NCBI GenBank assembly: GCA_036351115.1
Contig: JAZBOL010000118.1
Location: 1-64,000, forward strand
DNA: 64,000 bases
Reading direction: 5' to 3'
Origin: Marinihelvus sp036351115
GTDB taxonomy: Bacteria > Pseudomonadota > Gammaproteobacteria > Xanthomonadales > SZUA-36
The notes under the pieces were generated by a model, which saw nothing but the letters and a program-made list of their open reading frames with translations, was not told where the DNA came from and made no database searches. Shown here piece by piece: positions 1 through 7,309 of the stretch. The position numbers and the translations under genes were made by a program. Numbering within the stretch: the first letter of the stretch is position 1; each line of letters opens with the position of its first letter.

Positions 1-1
1 C

Positions 2-496
2 GCCAACGGCATCATGCACGTGAGCGCCACGGACAAGGCCACGGGCAAGGAGCAGCGCATCGAGATCAAGGCGGGTTCCGGCCTGTCCGAGGAAGAGATC
101 GACAAGATGGTCAAGGACGCGGAGCTTCATGCTGAAGAGGACAAGAAGTTCCAGGAAGTGGTGACGGCCCGCAACAACGCCGACGCCATGGTCCACGCGA
201 CCCGCTCCAGCCTGTCCGAGCTCGGTGACGCCGTCAGCGACGACGACAAGGCCACCGTGGAGTCCGCCATCGCCGAGGTTGAAGAAGCCATGAAAGGTGA
301 CGACAAGGACGCCATCGAGGCGGCTGTGTCCAAGCTCACGGAAGCCAGCCAGCCGATTTACCAGCAGGCTGCCGCTGCCGCCCAGGCCGCCCAGGAAGGC
401 GCTGCCGAGGCAGGGCCCGAGGCCGAGGCCAAGGACGCCGGTGACGACGTGGTCGACGCCGAGTTCGAAGAAGTGGACGAGGACAAGAAGGACTGA
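2..496 (+). CDS. dnaK: Chaperone protein DnaK (C-terminal part, 5' end outside window)
   Basis: About 164 C-terminal residues of the Hsp70 chaperone DnaK. The visible part opens at the end of the beta-sandwich substrate-binding domain (motif ANGIMHVSATDKATGKE), continues through the helical lid, and ends in an Ala/Glu/Asp-rich tail closing in DAEFEEVDEDKKD, the acidic end typical of proteobacterial DnaK. The ATPase domain lies upstream of the window. DnaK works with DnaJ and GrpE in protein folding and in control of sigma-32. dnaJ does not follow directly here: a strong terminator lies 25 bp after the stop and dnaJ is 9.2 kb away. Confidence 0.97.
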   Translation, partial: ANGIMHVSATDKATGKEQRIEIKAGSGLSEEEIDKMVKDAELHAEEDKKFQEVVTARNNADAMVHATRSSLSELGDAVSDDDKATVESAIAEVEEAMKGDDKDAIEAAVSKLTEASQPIYQQAAAAAQAAQEGAAEAGPEAEAKDAGDDVVDAEFEEVDEDKKD

Positions 497-520
497 TCCT
501 TCAAGGTCTGGATCCAGGAG

Positions 521-547
521 AACCCCGCGCGAGCGGGGTTTTCTTTT
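521..547 (+). terminator. Rho-independent terminator after dnaK
   Basis: Stem AACCCCGC / GCGGGGTT with a short CGA-containing loop, followed by TTCTTTTT. It lies 25 bp after the dnaK stop and should end the dnaK transcript before yghU. Confidence 0.85.
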
Positions 548-627
548 TGTGCCGAAAGCCCTTTGGCTCGCGACCGGTCTTTTCCCTGACACCCACCCGA
601 CAACGCACATACCAGGATATACGTACC

Positions 628-1563
628 ATGAACCAGGATCGCACCCAACCGGATCCCTCCAATCGGGACAATGACGAGCAGCACCCCCCGGGCGCCTACA
701 CGCCTCCGGACGTCTGGACCTGGGACCAGCCCAGCGGCGGTACCTTTGCCGCGATCAACCGGCCCACGGCGGGACCCCGCCAGCAGGCCGAGCTGCCCGT
801 GGGCAGGCACCCGCTACAGCTCTATTCCCTGGCCACGCCGAACGGCGTCAAGGTGACCATCCTGCTGGAAGAGCTCCTGGCCCTGGGGCGCGAAGGCGCG
901 GAGTATGATGCGTGGCTGATCGATATCGGCGAAGGCGACCAGTTCGGCAGCGGCTTCGTGGACATCAATCCGAATTCGAAGATTCCCGCCCTGCTGGATC
1001 GATCCGGTGACGAGCCCGTTCGGGTTTTCGAGTCCGGGTCGATCCTCGTCCACCTTGCGGAGAAGTTCGGGGCCTTCCTGCCTGCGGGGGGCGTCGATCG
1101 CACCAGCACCTTCAACTGGCTGTTCTGGCAAATGGGGTCTGCACCGTTCCTGGGCGGCGGCTTTGGACACTTCTACAGCTACGCCCCGGAGAAATTCGAG
1201 TACCCGATCAACCGGTACGCCATGGAGGTCAAGCGCCAGCTCGACGTGCTCGACCGGCACCTGGCGGACAGCGAATACCTTGCCGGCGACGGCTACACGA
1301 TCGCGGACATGGCCACCTGGCCCTGGTACGGGCAGCTGGTGCGGGGGTTCCTCTATGACGCCGCGGAGTTCCTCCAGGTGCGCGAGTACGGACATGTCCT
1401 GCGCTGGGCCAATCAGATCTGGGAGCGACCGGCGGTGCGGCGCGGCCGCATGGTGAACCGCACGAGCGGCGACCCGTCGGAACAGCTGCGTGAGCGCCAT
1501 GACGCCGGCGATTTCGAGCACCGCACCGAGGACAAGCTCCACCGCGACCAGGCCGGGCCGTAA
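628..1563 (+). CDS. yghU: Glutathione S-transferase family disulfide-bond oxidoreductase, YghU type
   Basis: A 311-residue cytosolic protein close to E. coli YghU, a Nu-class glutathione transferase with disulfide-bond reductase activity. A family-specific N-terminal extension (about 1-50) precedes a thioredoxin-fold GST_N domain. The glutathione-site motif SLATPNGVKVTILLEE is at about 73-88 and the cis-Pro and Glu-Ser motifs (KIPALLD, VFESGSILVHLAEKFG) follow. The all-helical GST_C domain has FNWLFWQMGSAPFLGGG and a D-x-ATWPWYG end. The ATG at 628 is preferred: it follows a CAGGA site and starts the typical YghU N terminus, whereas an upstream in-frame start at 547 lies in the dnaK terminator. 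Likely single-gene transcript. Confidence 0.93.
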   Translation: MNQDRTQPDPSNRDNDEQHPPGAYTPPDVWTWDQPSGGTFAAINRPTAGPRQQAELPVGRHPLQLYSLATPNGVKVTILLEELLALGREGAEYDAWLIDIGEGDQFGSGFVDINPNSKIPALLDRSGDEPVRVFESGSILVHLAEKFGAFLPAGGVDRTSTFNWLFWQMGSAPFLGGGFGHFYSYAPEKFEYPINRYAMEVKRQLDVLDRHLADSEYLAGDGYTIADMATWPWYGQLVRGFLYDAAEFLQVREYGHVLRWANQIWERPAVRRGRMVNRTSGDPSEQLRERHDAGDFEHRTEDKLHRDQAGP

Positions 1564-1580
1564 GGCCGGCATCGTCGCAG

Positions 1581-1608
1581 AAAAAAGCCCGGCGCGACGG
1601 CCGGGCTT
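1581..1608 (-). terminator. Terminator for the small lipoprotein gene (minus strand)
   Basis: Read on the minus strand, the stem AAGCCCGGCC / GGCGCCGGGCTT-like hairpin (AGCCCGGC with GGCCGGGCT on the plus strand) is followed by a run of six T. It lies about 35 bp after the stop of the minus-strand gene at 1642-1845. On the plus strand it could also slow readthrough from yghU. Confidence 0.75.
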
Positions 1609-1641
1609 GAGTCGATCTGGCGTTGTAAGCCTGTTCGGGGC

Positions 1642-1845
1642 CTAGCGGCCGTCGTCCACCGCGTCCTTGACTTCCTCGGCGGCTTCTTCGATTTCGTCGC
1701 CCACGTCATCCGCGGCTTCCTTGATCTCCTCGCCGGCCTCGTCCATCTTTTCACCCATCTTTTCCATGGGGCCTTTCTCCTCACAGGCCACCAGTCCAAG
1801 GCTGCCCACGAGCAGCAGGGCGATCATCCATTGTGTCAGCTTCAC
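1642..1845 (-). CDS. Small lipoprotein with acidic amphipathic helix
   Basis: A 67-residue protein. The signal peptide ends in a lipobox (LVAC, Cys at about residue 21), so it should be lipidated and exported. The mature part is only about 46 residues, has many Glu, Asp, Lys and Ala, and is built of heptad-like repeats (EKMGEKMDEAGEEIKEAADD), which predicts one long amphipathic helix. Such short lipoproteins are common near the outer membrane, but no function is known to me. The start is GTG, chosen because a strong GGAGGAAAC site lies just upstream. Own terminator downstream; no close operon partner. Confidence 0.7.
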   Translation of the reverse strand: MKLTQWMIALLLVGSLGLVACEEKGPMEKMGEKMDEAGEEIKEAADDVGDEIEEAAEEVKDAVDDGR

Positions 1846-1930
1846 CGTTTCCTCCAGCGCGGGCGCGCCCGCTTCATGTCGTGAAACCCCATGATAGGTT
1901 ACGCGGCGCGATTTATGAAAGAAGGTGCGT

Positions 1931-2590
1931 TCAGCCTCCTTCGATCAGTGCCAGCATGACCTCGTAAACGCGTTCACCGTTCACGATCACGGTCCAGATG
2001 TCGCCGTCCAGGGTCGCTTCGACCTCGCGGTTGGTGGCGTTGACATAGTCGGCCATGAAATTGATGGTGAAGGTCTCGCCTTCCGGGTCCTCGATCACCA
2101 CCGAGCCCTGGCCTCCGTCCATGCGCAGCACGCCGGAGGGGCACTGTTCCCAGTCACTGGCGCCTACGTCCTTGCACCGGGTCCAGGCGGTGGCGTCGAA
2201 ATCCAGGTCCGCGGCTGGCACGTAGTCGGGCCGGTCCGCATCGTCGTTCAGCATGGCTGTGTTCCAGTAGACGAACACCGATTCTTCCGGGAAACGGAAA
2301 ATCAGGCCCTGGTCGCCCAATCCGCTCTGGCGGTAAACCGTGTTGCCGTCCTGGTCCGTGAAGTTCCCGGGCGTCTCCCCGTCGGGCATCAGGTCGTGCT
2401 CGATGCCGTCGGATCGGGTGATCACGACGTGCCCCTGCGCCTGGTAGAAGTGACAGGGAATCATCACGTCCGTGTGGTCTGCACCCGCCGGATAGACATC
2501 ACAGCGCGCATCGACCGAGTCCGCCAGCGCGGTACCGCCCGTCATCAACGATCCGGACAAAATCACCAGTAAGCCCACCCATTTCTGCAT
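1931..2590 (-). CDS. Secreted protein of unknown function
   Basis: A 219-residue protein with a classical signal peptide (MQKWVGLLVILSGSL, cleavage after an Ala-Leu-Ala motif near residue 22). The mature part has four Cys residues that could form disulfides (DARCDVYPAGADHTDVMIPC and TRCKDVGASDWEQC) and many Asp and Val, so it is likely a periplasmic beta-rich domain. I do not recognise the family. The ATG at 2590 is preferred over in-frame starts further up because GGAG sits 9 nt before it and it begins the signal peptide. It follows ydbL on the same strand after 23 bp, so it may be the last gene of the ydbH-ynbE-ydbL transcript. Confidence 0.65.
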   Translation of the reverse strand: MQKWVGLLVILSGSLMTGGTALADSVDARCDVYPAGADHTDVMIPCHFYQAQGHVVITRSDGIEHDLMPDGETPGNFTDQDGNTVYRQSGLGDQGLIFRFPEESVFVYWNTAMLNDDADRPDYVPAADLDFDATAWTRCKDVGASDWEQCPSGVLRMDGGQGSVVIEDPEGETFTINFMADYVNATNREVEATLDGDIWTVIVNGERVYEVMLALIEGG

Positions 2591-2613
2591 GTTCGAAATC
2601 TCCATCGTCAGTC

Positions 2614-2976
2614 TCACTTCTTCCTCCATCGCCCGGACGTGTCCATGACGTAGTGTCCGGCCCGCGTCTTGTCGATGGCCGTCTGGCCGCCGACTTTTTC
2701 CACCTCGGCGAGGGGCGCGCCCTGCTGGCTGGCAATCTGCTGGTAGCGCGCCTTGCGCTTGGCGTTCACATCACGCACGAGGGCCTGGACGTCCGCCGGG
2801 GCGTCGCTGCGCACCAGGCCCAGGTAGCCGTCCGGCTTTTCACCGATCCAGCCGTCGGCCTTGGCCTGATCGAGGGCGGCGGCCGCAGCCGTGAGGCTCA
2901 GCATGAGACCGGCGAGCAGGGCAGCCAGCCTCAGGGTCCAGGATCGTTTCGCTGCTTGGCGTTGCGTCGTTTTCAT
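2614..2976 (-). CDS. ydbL: YdbL family protein (DUF1318)
   Basis: A 120-residue exported protein: signal peptide at about 10-35 ending in AAAAA, then a DUF1318 domain with the conserved pattern ALDQAKADGWIGEKPDGYLG and the NAKRKARYQQIA helix. In E. coli, YdbL is the periplasmic partner of YdbH-YnbE, which is thought to bridge the inner and outer membranes for phospholipid transport, with YdbL modulating assembly of the bridge. The start codon overlaps the ynbE stop (TGATG), so the genes are translationally coupled. Gene order ydbH-ynbE-ydbL matches enterobacteria. Confidence 0.88.
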   Translation of the reverse strand: MKTTQRQAAKRSWTLRLAALLAGLMLSLTAAAAALDQAKADGWIGEKPDGYLGLVRSDAPADVQALVRDVNAKRKARYQQIASQQGAPLAEVEKVGGQTAIDKTRAGHYVMDTSGRWRKK

Positions 2977-3194
2977 CAGAACAGGTCCTCGTCTTCGAAC
3001 ATCTCTTCCACTTCCTTCTCGACCTTGACGAGAATTTCGTGCTTGATGTTCACGTTCATGTTGATTTCGATGGGCTTGTCAGGCGCCTCGACCTTGACCG
3101 TTGGTGTGCACGCCGCGAGCAGTGCCGCGGCCACGGCAAGGCCGCTGATCTGGAGCACGAGTCGTGTTCCGGTTCGGGGGGATTGCTGACTCAT
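2976..3194 (-). CDS. ynbE: YnbE family outer-membrane lipoprotein
   Basis: A 72-residue lipoprotein with lipobox LLAAC, followed by the signature of the YnbE family (PTVKVEAPDKPIEINMNVNI, then KHEILVKVEKEVEEMF). In E. coli, YnbE is lipidated, forms beta-strand multimers and pairs with the C-terminal end of YdbH at the outer membrane. The ATG at 3194 has an AGGAG site six bases upstream; longer in-frame starts lack a site and would bury the signal peptide. It lies between ydbH and ydbL in one operon. Confidence 0.88.
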   Translation of the reverse strand: MSQQSPRTGTRLVLQISGLAVAAALLAACTPTVKVEAPDKPIEINMNVNIKHEILVKVEKEVEEMFEDEDLF

Positions 3195-3284
3195 GGGATC
3201 TCCTGTGTCCATGAAGGGCTGTGCCCAGATTATCACTTTAGCCGCTGACAGATTACGCGGTGGCGACTGAACCACTGCTGAACG

Positions 3285-6155
3285 TCAGGGCTGCGGATTC
3301 CCGGGGGGCTTCAGGGTTTCCGGGAGGGCCGGTTCACCGGCCCGCAAACGCTCGATGATGGCCTTGTCGAAGTCGCCGGTAATGAACAGGCTGCGAAACA
3401 GCGCGGGCATTTCGCCCCCGAGATTCAGTCGAAAGCGGACCGGGTGCCCGCCGTACAGGTCGGGGTTCCGGCCCAGGAGGTCCAGGGCGATGGTGTAAGC
3501 GCCGTTGTTGGCGTAGTCGAGCTGGCCTTCCAGGCTGTCGTACTGAAAGTTCTCCAGGGCCTGCAGACCGATGTTGGTCGCCGGCACGCCGGAGGTGTAG
3601 CGCAACACGCCGGGCCCCCGGGCCGCGAAGCGGCCAGCCTCGACGGCGGGACCCGCGCCGTCGTTGACGATGGGAAAGGTGGCGTCGAGGGTGCCCGAAC
3701 CGCTGAGTCCGTTCACGTCCACGAAGGACAGCAGCTTGCCGAGATCGAAGCCGGTCCATTCGATGAGTGTTCCCTGGAGCTGTCCGCCGGCGAGTCTCAG
3801 GCCCGGCGTTCGCAGCCGGCCGCCGAGCAGGCTCGCATCGAGGGAGACCAGTCCGAGATCGGCGCCCTGGAACTCGATGGATGTACTGAGGTCGGTGAGG
3901 TCGAGGCCGGCGGCGAGGTTGGCGAGCGCCAGCGCCAGCGGCCCGCGCCCGGAGATGACTTCCGCCACGTCCACCTCGGTGGTGAAGTCCAGGCCTTCGA
4001 AGCGACTTTCGCCCAGGCCGAGGGCCAGGGATTCTCCCCGTACCCGGAGTGCGCCAGCGAGGCGATCGTCTGCGTACGCGATACGCCCATCGAGCACGAG
4101 CTCTCCGCTCCCGAACCTGAGGTTTTCTGGCAAAGTCAGGGCCAGTGCCCGCGCGGCGGCCGGCATCGCGCCGGCGTCGAGTCGTGCGTCGTCCAGGGTG
4201 GCTTCCAACGTGGGGCGATCCAGGTCCGCGGCATACCGGAAGGGGATCTCGCCCGTGAAGCCGAGCAGCAGGCTGCCCTTTCCCTCGAGAAAACGGCCCT
4301 GGGAAAGCGCGCCTTCGATGTCGAGATCCATACCGCTGTAGCGCGACCCGTCCAGCACCACTTCGAGTCCGGTGGTCAGCGCCGCCAGGGTGCCATCCAC
4401 GGCGGGCAGTTGCAGGGCGCCGATGTCCAGGTCCACGCCGTCGAGGGTGACGCCGAGGTCGGGCAGGGCGATGCCATTGAGGCTGCCTCGGCCAGACAGC
4501 CGGGTTTCGGCCAGGCCGCTTGCCTGGAGCGTGAAGGCGAGCGAGTCGACCGTGACCAGCGAACTGGCGGCCACCGCGTCCACCGGGGCGACGATGAAGC
4601 CGGCGCCGCCGAGCTGGCCCTCGAAATTCATCGCGCCGGCGCCCAGGGTGAGCGGGCCTGACAGGCCCAGGGTGCGCAGCCGGGCGGTGGCGGCGGCCTG
4701 GGTGATGCTGAAGTCGCTGAACTCCGCGGCGTCCAGGCGTCCGGAGAATCGGACCCCGTCCTGGCCGTAGGAGAAATCTCCCGTGGCTTCCACCTCGGCG
4801 GCTCCGAACCCGGCATTTCCATCGTCCATGCGGAGGATCAGGGTCGTGTTTTGCCGCAGACGGAGCTGCAGGCCCCTGGCGTCGAGAGAGAGAACGTCTT
4901 CACTCCGGGTCCAGGCGATGTCCGGCGCCGTGGCCGAGACGCGCGTGGCGTCACCGAGGCGGGCATCGAAGCGCAATCCGCCGGATGCCCGGGCCGGCGT
5001 CATGGAGCCGGCGGAAAAGCGAAACTCCAGCGGCTCGGCGAGGTCCGGGGGAGCCGAGACGTCCAGGATGAGCGGCGCCGTCGCATCGAGACCGTCCAGG
5101 GGCAGATCCTTCAGCAGCAGGGCCAGGGTATTGTTGATCGTCGGCAGCGGGCCTTCGCTGCGGATTGCAAGGCGGGAAAGGGACAGGACCGCTGCGCGGT
5201 TTTCGATGTTCACCGACGCGTCCAGGTCCAGGGCCAGCGCGGTGTCGCCGGTCGAAAGGCGCAGATCCTGGAGGTTGATGCCCGCGTCGGACAGCTCGAG
5301 CACCTGGTCACCCTCCAGGCTGGCTGCTGTAAAGAGCCGCCCCTCCACAGCCAGGGGCGGCTCGAGTCCGAGGGCATCGGCCAGCGGATTCAGCAGCCCG
5401 GGATCGAGCACGGCGAGATCCAGGTCCAGCTGCACCACGCCGTCCACCCGGTTGCCGGCCCCCGGTTTGAGGACCTGTTCCAGGTGCAGGGCAGGCTCCG
5501 TCGCTTGATTCGCCGTGGTCCAGTCGAGCAGGAACCGGGTTGCCCCCCACTCGAAATTCAGCCGCGAGGGCACTCGCACGGTGGCGTTGGGCGGCAGTTC
5601 GGCATCGATGACCAGGCGATCCGCCTCTCCATCCAGGCGCAGATCCTCGAGCGCGGTGGACCGGGCCGCATCGCCCTCGCCGTAGTTCAGTTCCAGGCGA
5701 TCGACCTCGAGGGAAAGGCTGGGCGTCGGCATCACGAGCCGCGGCAGGGTGAGATCTTCCGGAAACTGAAACTCCGTTGGGGTGCCGCCCCCCGGTGATG
5801 CAAGGGCGGTGACCCGAACGACGTCCGCGTGCAGCGCGTTGTCCGCGTAGCGCCAGCTAGCCCCTTCCAGTTCGACGGTGATGTCCAGACCCGCGACGCG
5901 CCCCCCCAGACGGGCCGAGCTCAAGCCGGACTGCCACAGGCCCGGTCGATCGAACGCCGCCTCTTCGAGGGCCCAGCCCGCCGGCAGGAAACGCGCCACG
6001 ATGGCTGGGGCGAGCCAGGGCGTGGCGAGCCAGAGGCCGAAAACCGTGACCACCAGTACCGTCGCAATTCGCGCGAAGACGCCCCCGGGGCCGCGGCGCC
6101 CGGGCGCGGCAGCGGTTGTGGTCTCGGCGGGATTTCGGATGCGGGTCCCGGTCAT
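3285..6155 (-). CDS. ydbH: YdbH family AsmA-like intermembrane bridge protein
   Basis: A 956-residue protein (E. coli YdbH is about 880). A basic N terminus with Pro/Gly-rich stretch is followed by one membrane anchor (about 28-50), then a long periplasmic stretch of repeated beta-strands rich in Leu, Asp, Gly and Ala, as in AsmA-like proteins that form a hydrophobic groove. The C terminus has the family motif GNPDLYGGHPVRFRLNLGG and the FITGDFDKAI block. Established knowledge: YdbH acts redundantly with TamB and YhdP in moving phospholipids between the membranes. It is the first gene of the ydbH-ynbE-ydbL unit and is divergent from the fluoride-channel genes, with 68 bp shared upstream. Confidence 0.88.
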   Translation of the reverse strand: MTGTRIRNPAETTTAAAPGRRGPGGVFARIATVLVVTVFGLWLATPWLAPAIVARFLPAGWALEEAAFDRPGLWQSGLSSARLGGRVAGLDITVELEGASWRYADNALHADVVRVTALASPGGGTPTEFQFPEDLTLPRLVMPTPSLSLEVDRLELNYGEGDAARSTALEDLRLDGEADRLVIDAELPPNATVRVPSRLNFEWGATRFLLDWTTANQATEPALHLEQVLKPGAGNRVDGVVQLDLDLAVLDPGLLNPLADALGLEPPLAVEGRLFTAASLEGDQVLELSDAGINLQDLRLSTGDTALALDLDASVNIENRAAVLSLSRLAIRSEGPLPTINNTLALLLKDLPLDGLDATAPLILDVSAPPDLAEPLEFRFSAGSMTPARASGGLRFDARLGDATRVSATAPDIAWTRSEDVLSLDARGLQLRLRQNTTLILRMDDGNAGFGAAEVEATGDFSYGQDGVRFSGRLDAAEFSDFSITQAAATARLRTLGLSGPLTLGAGAMNFEGQLGGAGFIVAPVDAVAASSLVTVDSLAFTLQASGLAETRLSGRGSLNGIALPDLGVTLDGVDLDIGALQLPAVDGTLAALTTGLEVVLDGSRYSGMDLDIEGALSQGRFLEGKGSLLLGFTGEIPFRYAADLDRPTLEATLDDARLDAGAMPAAARALALTLPENLRFGSGELVLDGRIAYADDRLAGALRVRGESLALGLGESRFEGLDFTTEVDVAEVISGRGPLALALANLAAGLDLTDLSTSIEFQGADLGLVSLDASLLGGRLRTPGLRLAGGQLQGTLIEWTGFDLGKLLSFVDVNGLSGSGTLDATFPIVNDGAGPAVEAGRFAARGPGVLRYTSGVPATNIGLQALENFQYDSLEGQLDYANNGAYTIALDLLGRNPDLYGGHPVRFRLNLGGEMPALFRSLFITGDFDKAIIERLRAGEPALPETLKPPGNPQP

Positions 6156-6223
6156 GGTCGGTCAATGGTCCCTGGTTTGGCGGTGGGCGACGGCGGCTCG
6201 TTCTCGCGGTATTTTAGTGCCCC

Positions 6224-6661
6224 ATGAATCCCGATCGTTCAGAAATTGAGGAATCGCCGGTGACTCCGGTCGCGGTGCCGCATGAACGGCCGGGTGTCGT
6301 GCTCGCGCTGGTTTTTCTCGGTGGCGCCCTCGGCGCCGTCGCCCGGGAGTTTCTTGCGCCCGCCTTGCCCGATCCATGGTTCTGGTTTCCCATCCTGCTG
6401 GTCAATGTGCTCGCCAGCTTTCTCATGGGGTGGCTGTTCATGCTGCGCGGGCGTTGGCATCCCTACTGGACGCACACCCTGGTCGGCGGATTCTGTGGCG
6501 GTTTTTCCACCTTTTCCCATTTCAGCTACGAACTGGTGACCCTGGCGGACGCCGCGCGCTACCTTGAGGCTGGCGGATATATCGCCCTTGCGGTCGTGTT
6601 CGGTATCGCTGCCGCTGTCGCGGGCGAGTGGTTCGGCGGCCGGCTCCACGGCGCCCGCTGA
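6224..6661 (+). CDS. crcB: CrcB/FluC fluoride channel subunit 1 (divergent copy)
   Basis: A 145-residue four-helix membrane protein of the Fluc family, which exports fluoride as antiparallel dimers. Visible motifs: GGALGAVARE in helix 1 (pore Arg), LLVNVLASFLMGW in helix 2 (pore Asn) and GFCGGFSTFSHFSYE in helix 3 (Phe box). It differs from the next gene at helix 1 (GAVARE against GAVLRY) and in the Phe box (STFSHF against TTFSTF), and has an N-terminal extension of about 20 residues. The stop overlaps the start of the second copy, so the two are coupled, which suggests a heterodimer. No fluoride riboswitch pattern is visible in the 68 bp upstream. Confidence 0.85.
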   Translation: MNPDRSEIEESPVTPVAVPHERPGVVLALVFLGGALGAVAREFLAPALPDPWFWFPILLVNVLASFLMGWLFMLRGRWHPYWTHTLVGGFCGGFSTFSHFSYELVTLADAARYLEAGGYIALAVVFGIAAAVAGEWFGGRLHGAR

Positions 6662-7035
6662 TGGCGGGCCTCCTGCTCCATCTCCTGTTTGCCCTGGGCG
6701 GTGGCCTGGGTGCGGTGCTCCGGTACGTGCTGACCAGCCGGCTGACGCACCGGTACCCGGTGTCCACGTTGCTCGTAAACGTGCTGGGATGCTTCCTGCT
6801 GGGCTGGTCGCTGACCGTGCTCTGGGAGGCGCCTGGTCTCCTGGGCGACCAGGAGCGGCGGTTGTTCGCCGGCTTTTGTGGCGGCTTCACCACGTTCTCG
6901 ACGTTCGCCTACCAGTCCTTCGATCTCCACCGCCGGTACTCGGTGATCCACGCGGCGCTCAACATCGGCGCCAATCTCCTTCTGTGCATCGGCGCTTTCC
7001 TGCTCGGCCGGTGGGGTGGGACAGTGCTGCACTAG
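6661..7035 (+). CDS. crcB: CrcB/FluC fluoride channel subunit 2
   Basis: A 124-residue Fluc protein with the full consensus: GGGLGAVLRYVLTSRL in helix 1, STLLVNVLGCFLLGW in helix 2 and FCGGFTTFSTFAYQ in helix 3, the latter holding the central sodium-site Thr and the two pore Phe residues. The ATG at 6661 overlaps the TGA of the preceding copy (TGATG). A longer in-frame start at 6628 would lie inside the upstream gene and adds no family sequence. It likely forms the conserved half of a heterodimeric channel with subunit 1. Confidence 0.9.
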   Translation: MAGLLLHLLFALGGGLGAVLRYVLTSRLTHRYPVSTLLVNVLGCFLLGWSLTVLWEAPGLLGDQERRLFAGFCGGFTTFSTFAYQSFDLHRRYSVIHAALNIGANLLLCIGAFLLGRWGGTVLH

Positions 7036-7054
7036 CGGCTTGAACGCGTGCCGA

Positions 7055-7083
7055 TTGGCAATCCCCCGCAACCGCGTTACACT
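7055..7083 (+). promoter_or_regulatory. Sigma-70 promoter for the SAM riboswitch-metX-metB transcript
   Basis: TTGGCA at 7055-7060 and TACACT at 7078-7083 are spaced by 17 bp. Transcription would start near 7090, directly before the first riboswitch helix at 7096. Confidence 0.6.
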
Positions 7084-7095
7084 CATCAGCGAAAG

Positions 7096-7208
7096 CTCAT
7101 TGAGACCGGCTGAGGGACAGGCCCTTGGAAGCCGGGGCAACCTTCGGAGCTAACCCCTCCGAAAAGGTGCCAACTCCTGCGGGATCCGTCGCGATTCCGG
7201 GAAATGAG
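7096..7208 (+). promoter_or_regulatory. SAM-I (S-box) riboswitch upstream of metX
   Basis: The core shows the SAM-I consensus in order: closing helix strand CTCATT (7096-7101), GAGGGACAGGCCC, GGAAGCCGGGGCAACC, a hairpin with GGAG and CTCC arms (about 7145-7161), AAGGTGCCAACTCCTGC, and the partner strand AATGAG (7203-7208). SAM-I aptamers bind S-adenosylmethionine and shut off methionine synthesis genes. Here the element precedes metX-metB, which fits. No U-rich terminator follows the aptamer, so control is more likely at translation than at transcription. Confidence 0.92.
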
Positions 7209-7261
7209 TGTTCGGTCAGCGCTTTGCGATGGGACCGGACTCCTTCCGCCGTAAGGCCGAT

Positions 7262-7297
7262 GTTTCCAGTGAGCAAAAGCACGATTGCACTGGAAAC
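7262..7297 (+). promoter_or_regulatory. Perfect 10-bp hairpin next to the metX ribosome binding site (candidate expression platform)
   Basis: GTTTCCAGTG at 7262-7271 is exactly complementary to CACTGGAAAC at 7288-7297, with a 16-nt loop. The 3' arm runs into the likely ribosome binding site (ACGAGG, 7296-7301), 8 nt before the metX ATG at 7310. The position suggests it gates ribosome access under the SAM riboswitch; this is inferred and no alternative fold was computed. Confidence 0.5.
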
Positions 7298-7309
7298 GAG
7301 GCCGAAACC

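Noticed and set aside
547..627. An earlier in-frame start for yghU at 547
   Set aside because: It lies in the dnaK terminator and adds 27 residues not found in YghU; ATG 628 has a better site.
6156..6223. Possible fluoride riboswitch upstream of the crcB pair
   Set aside because: The 68-bp gap does not show the conserved crcB-motif sequence, and it is also the divergent upstream region of ydbH.
7208..7309. An earlier GTG start for metX at 7208
   Set aside because: It would translate the riboswitch 3' strand and the hairpin region; the protein domain begins after 7310.
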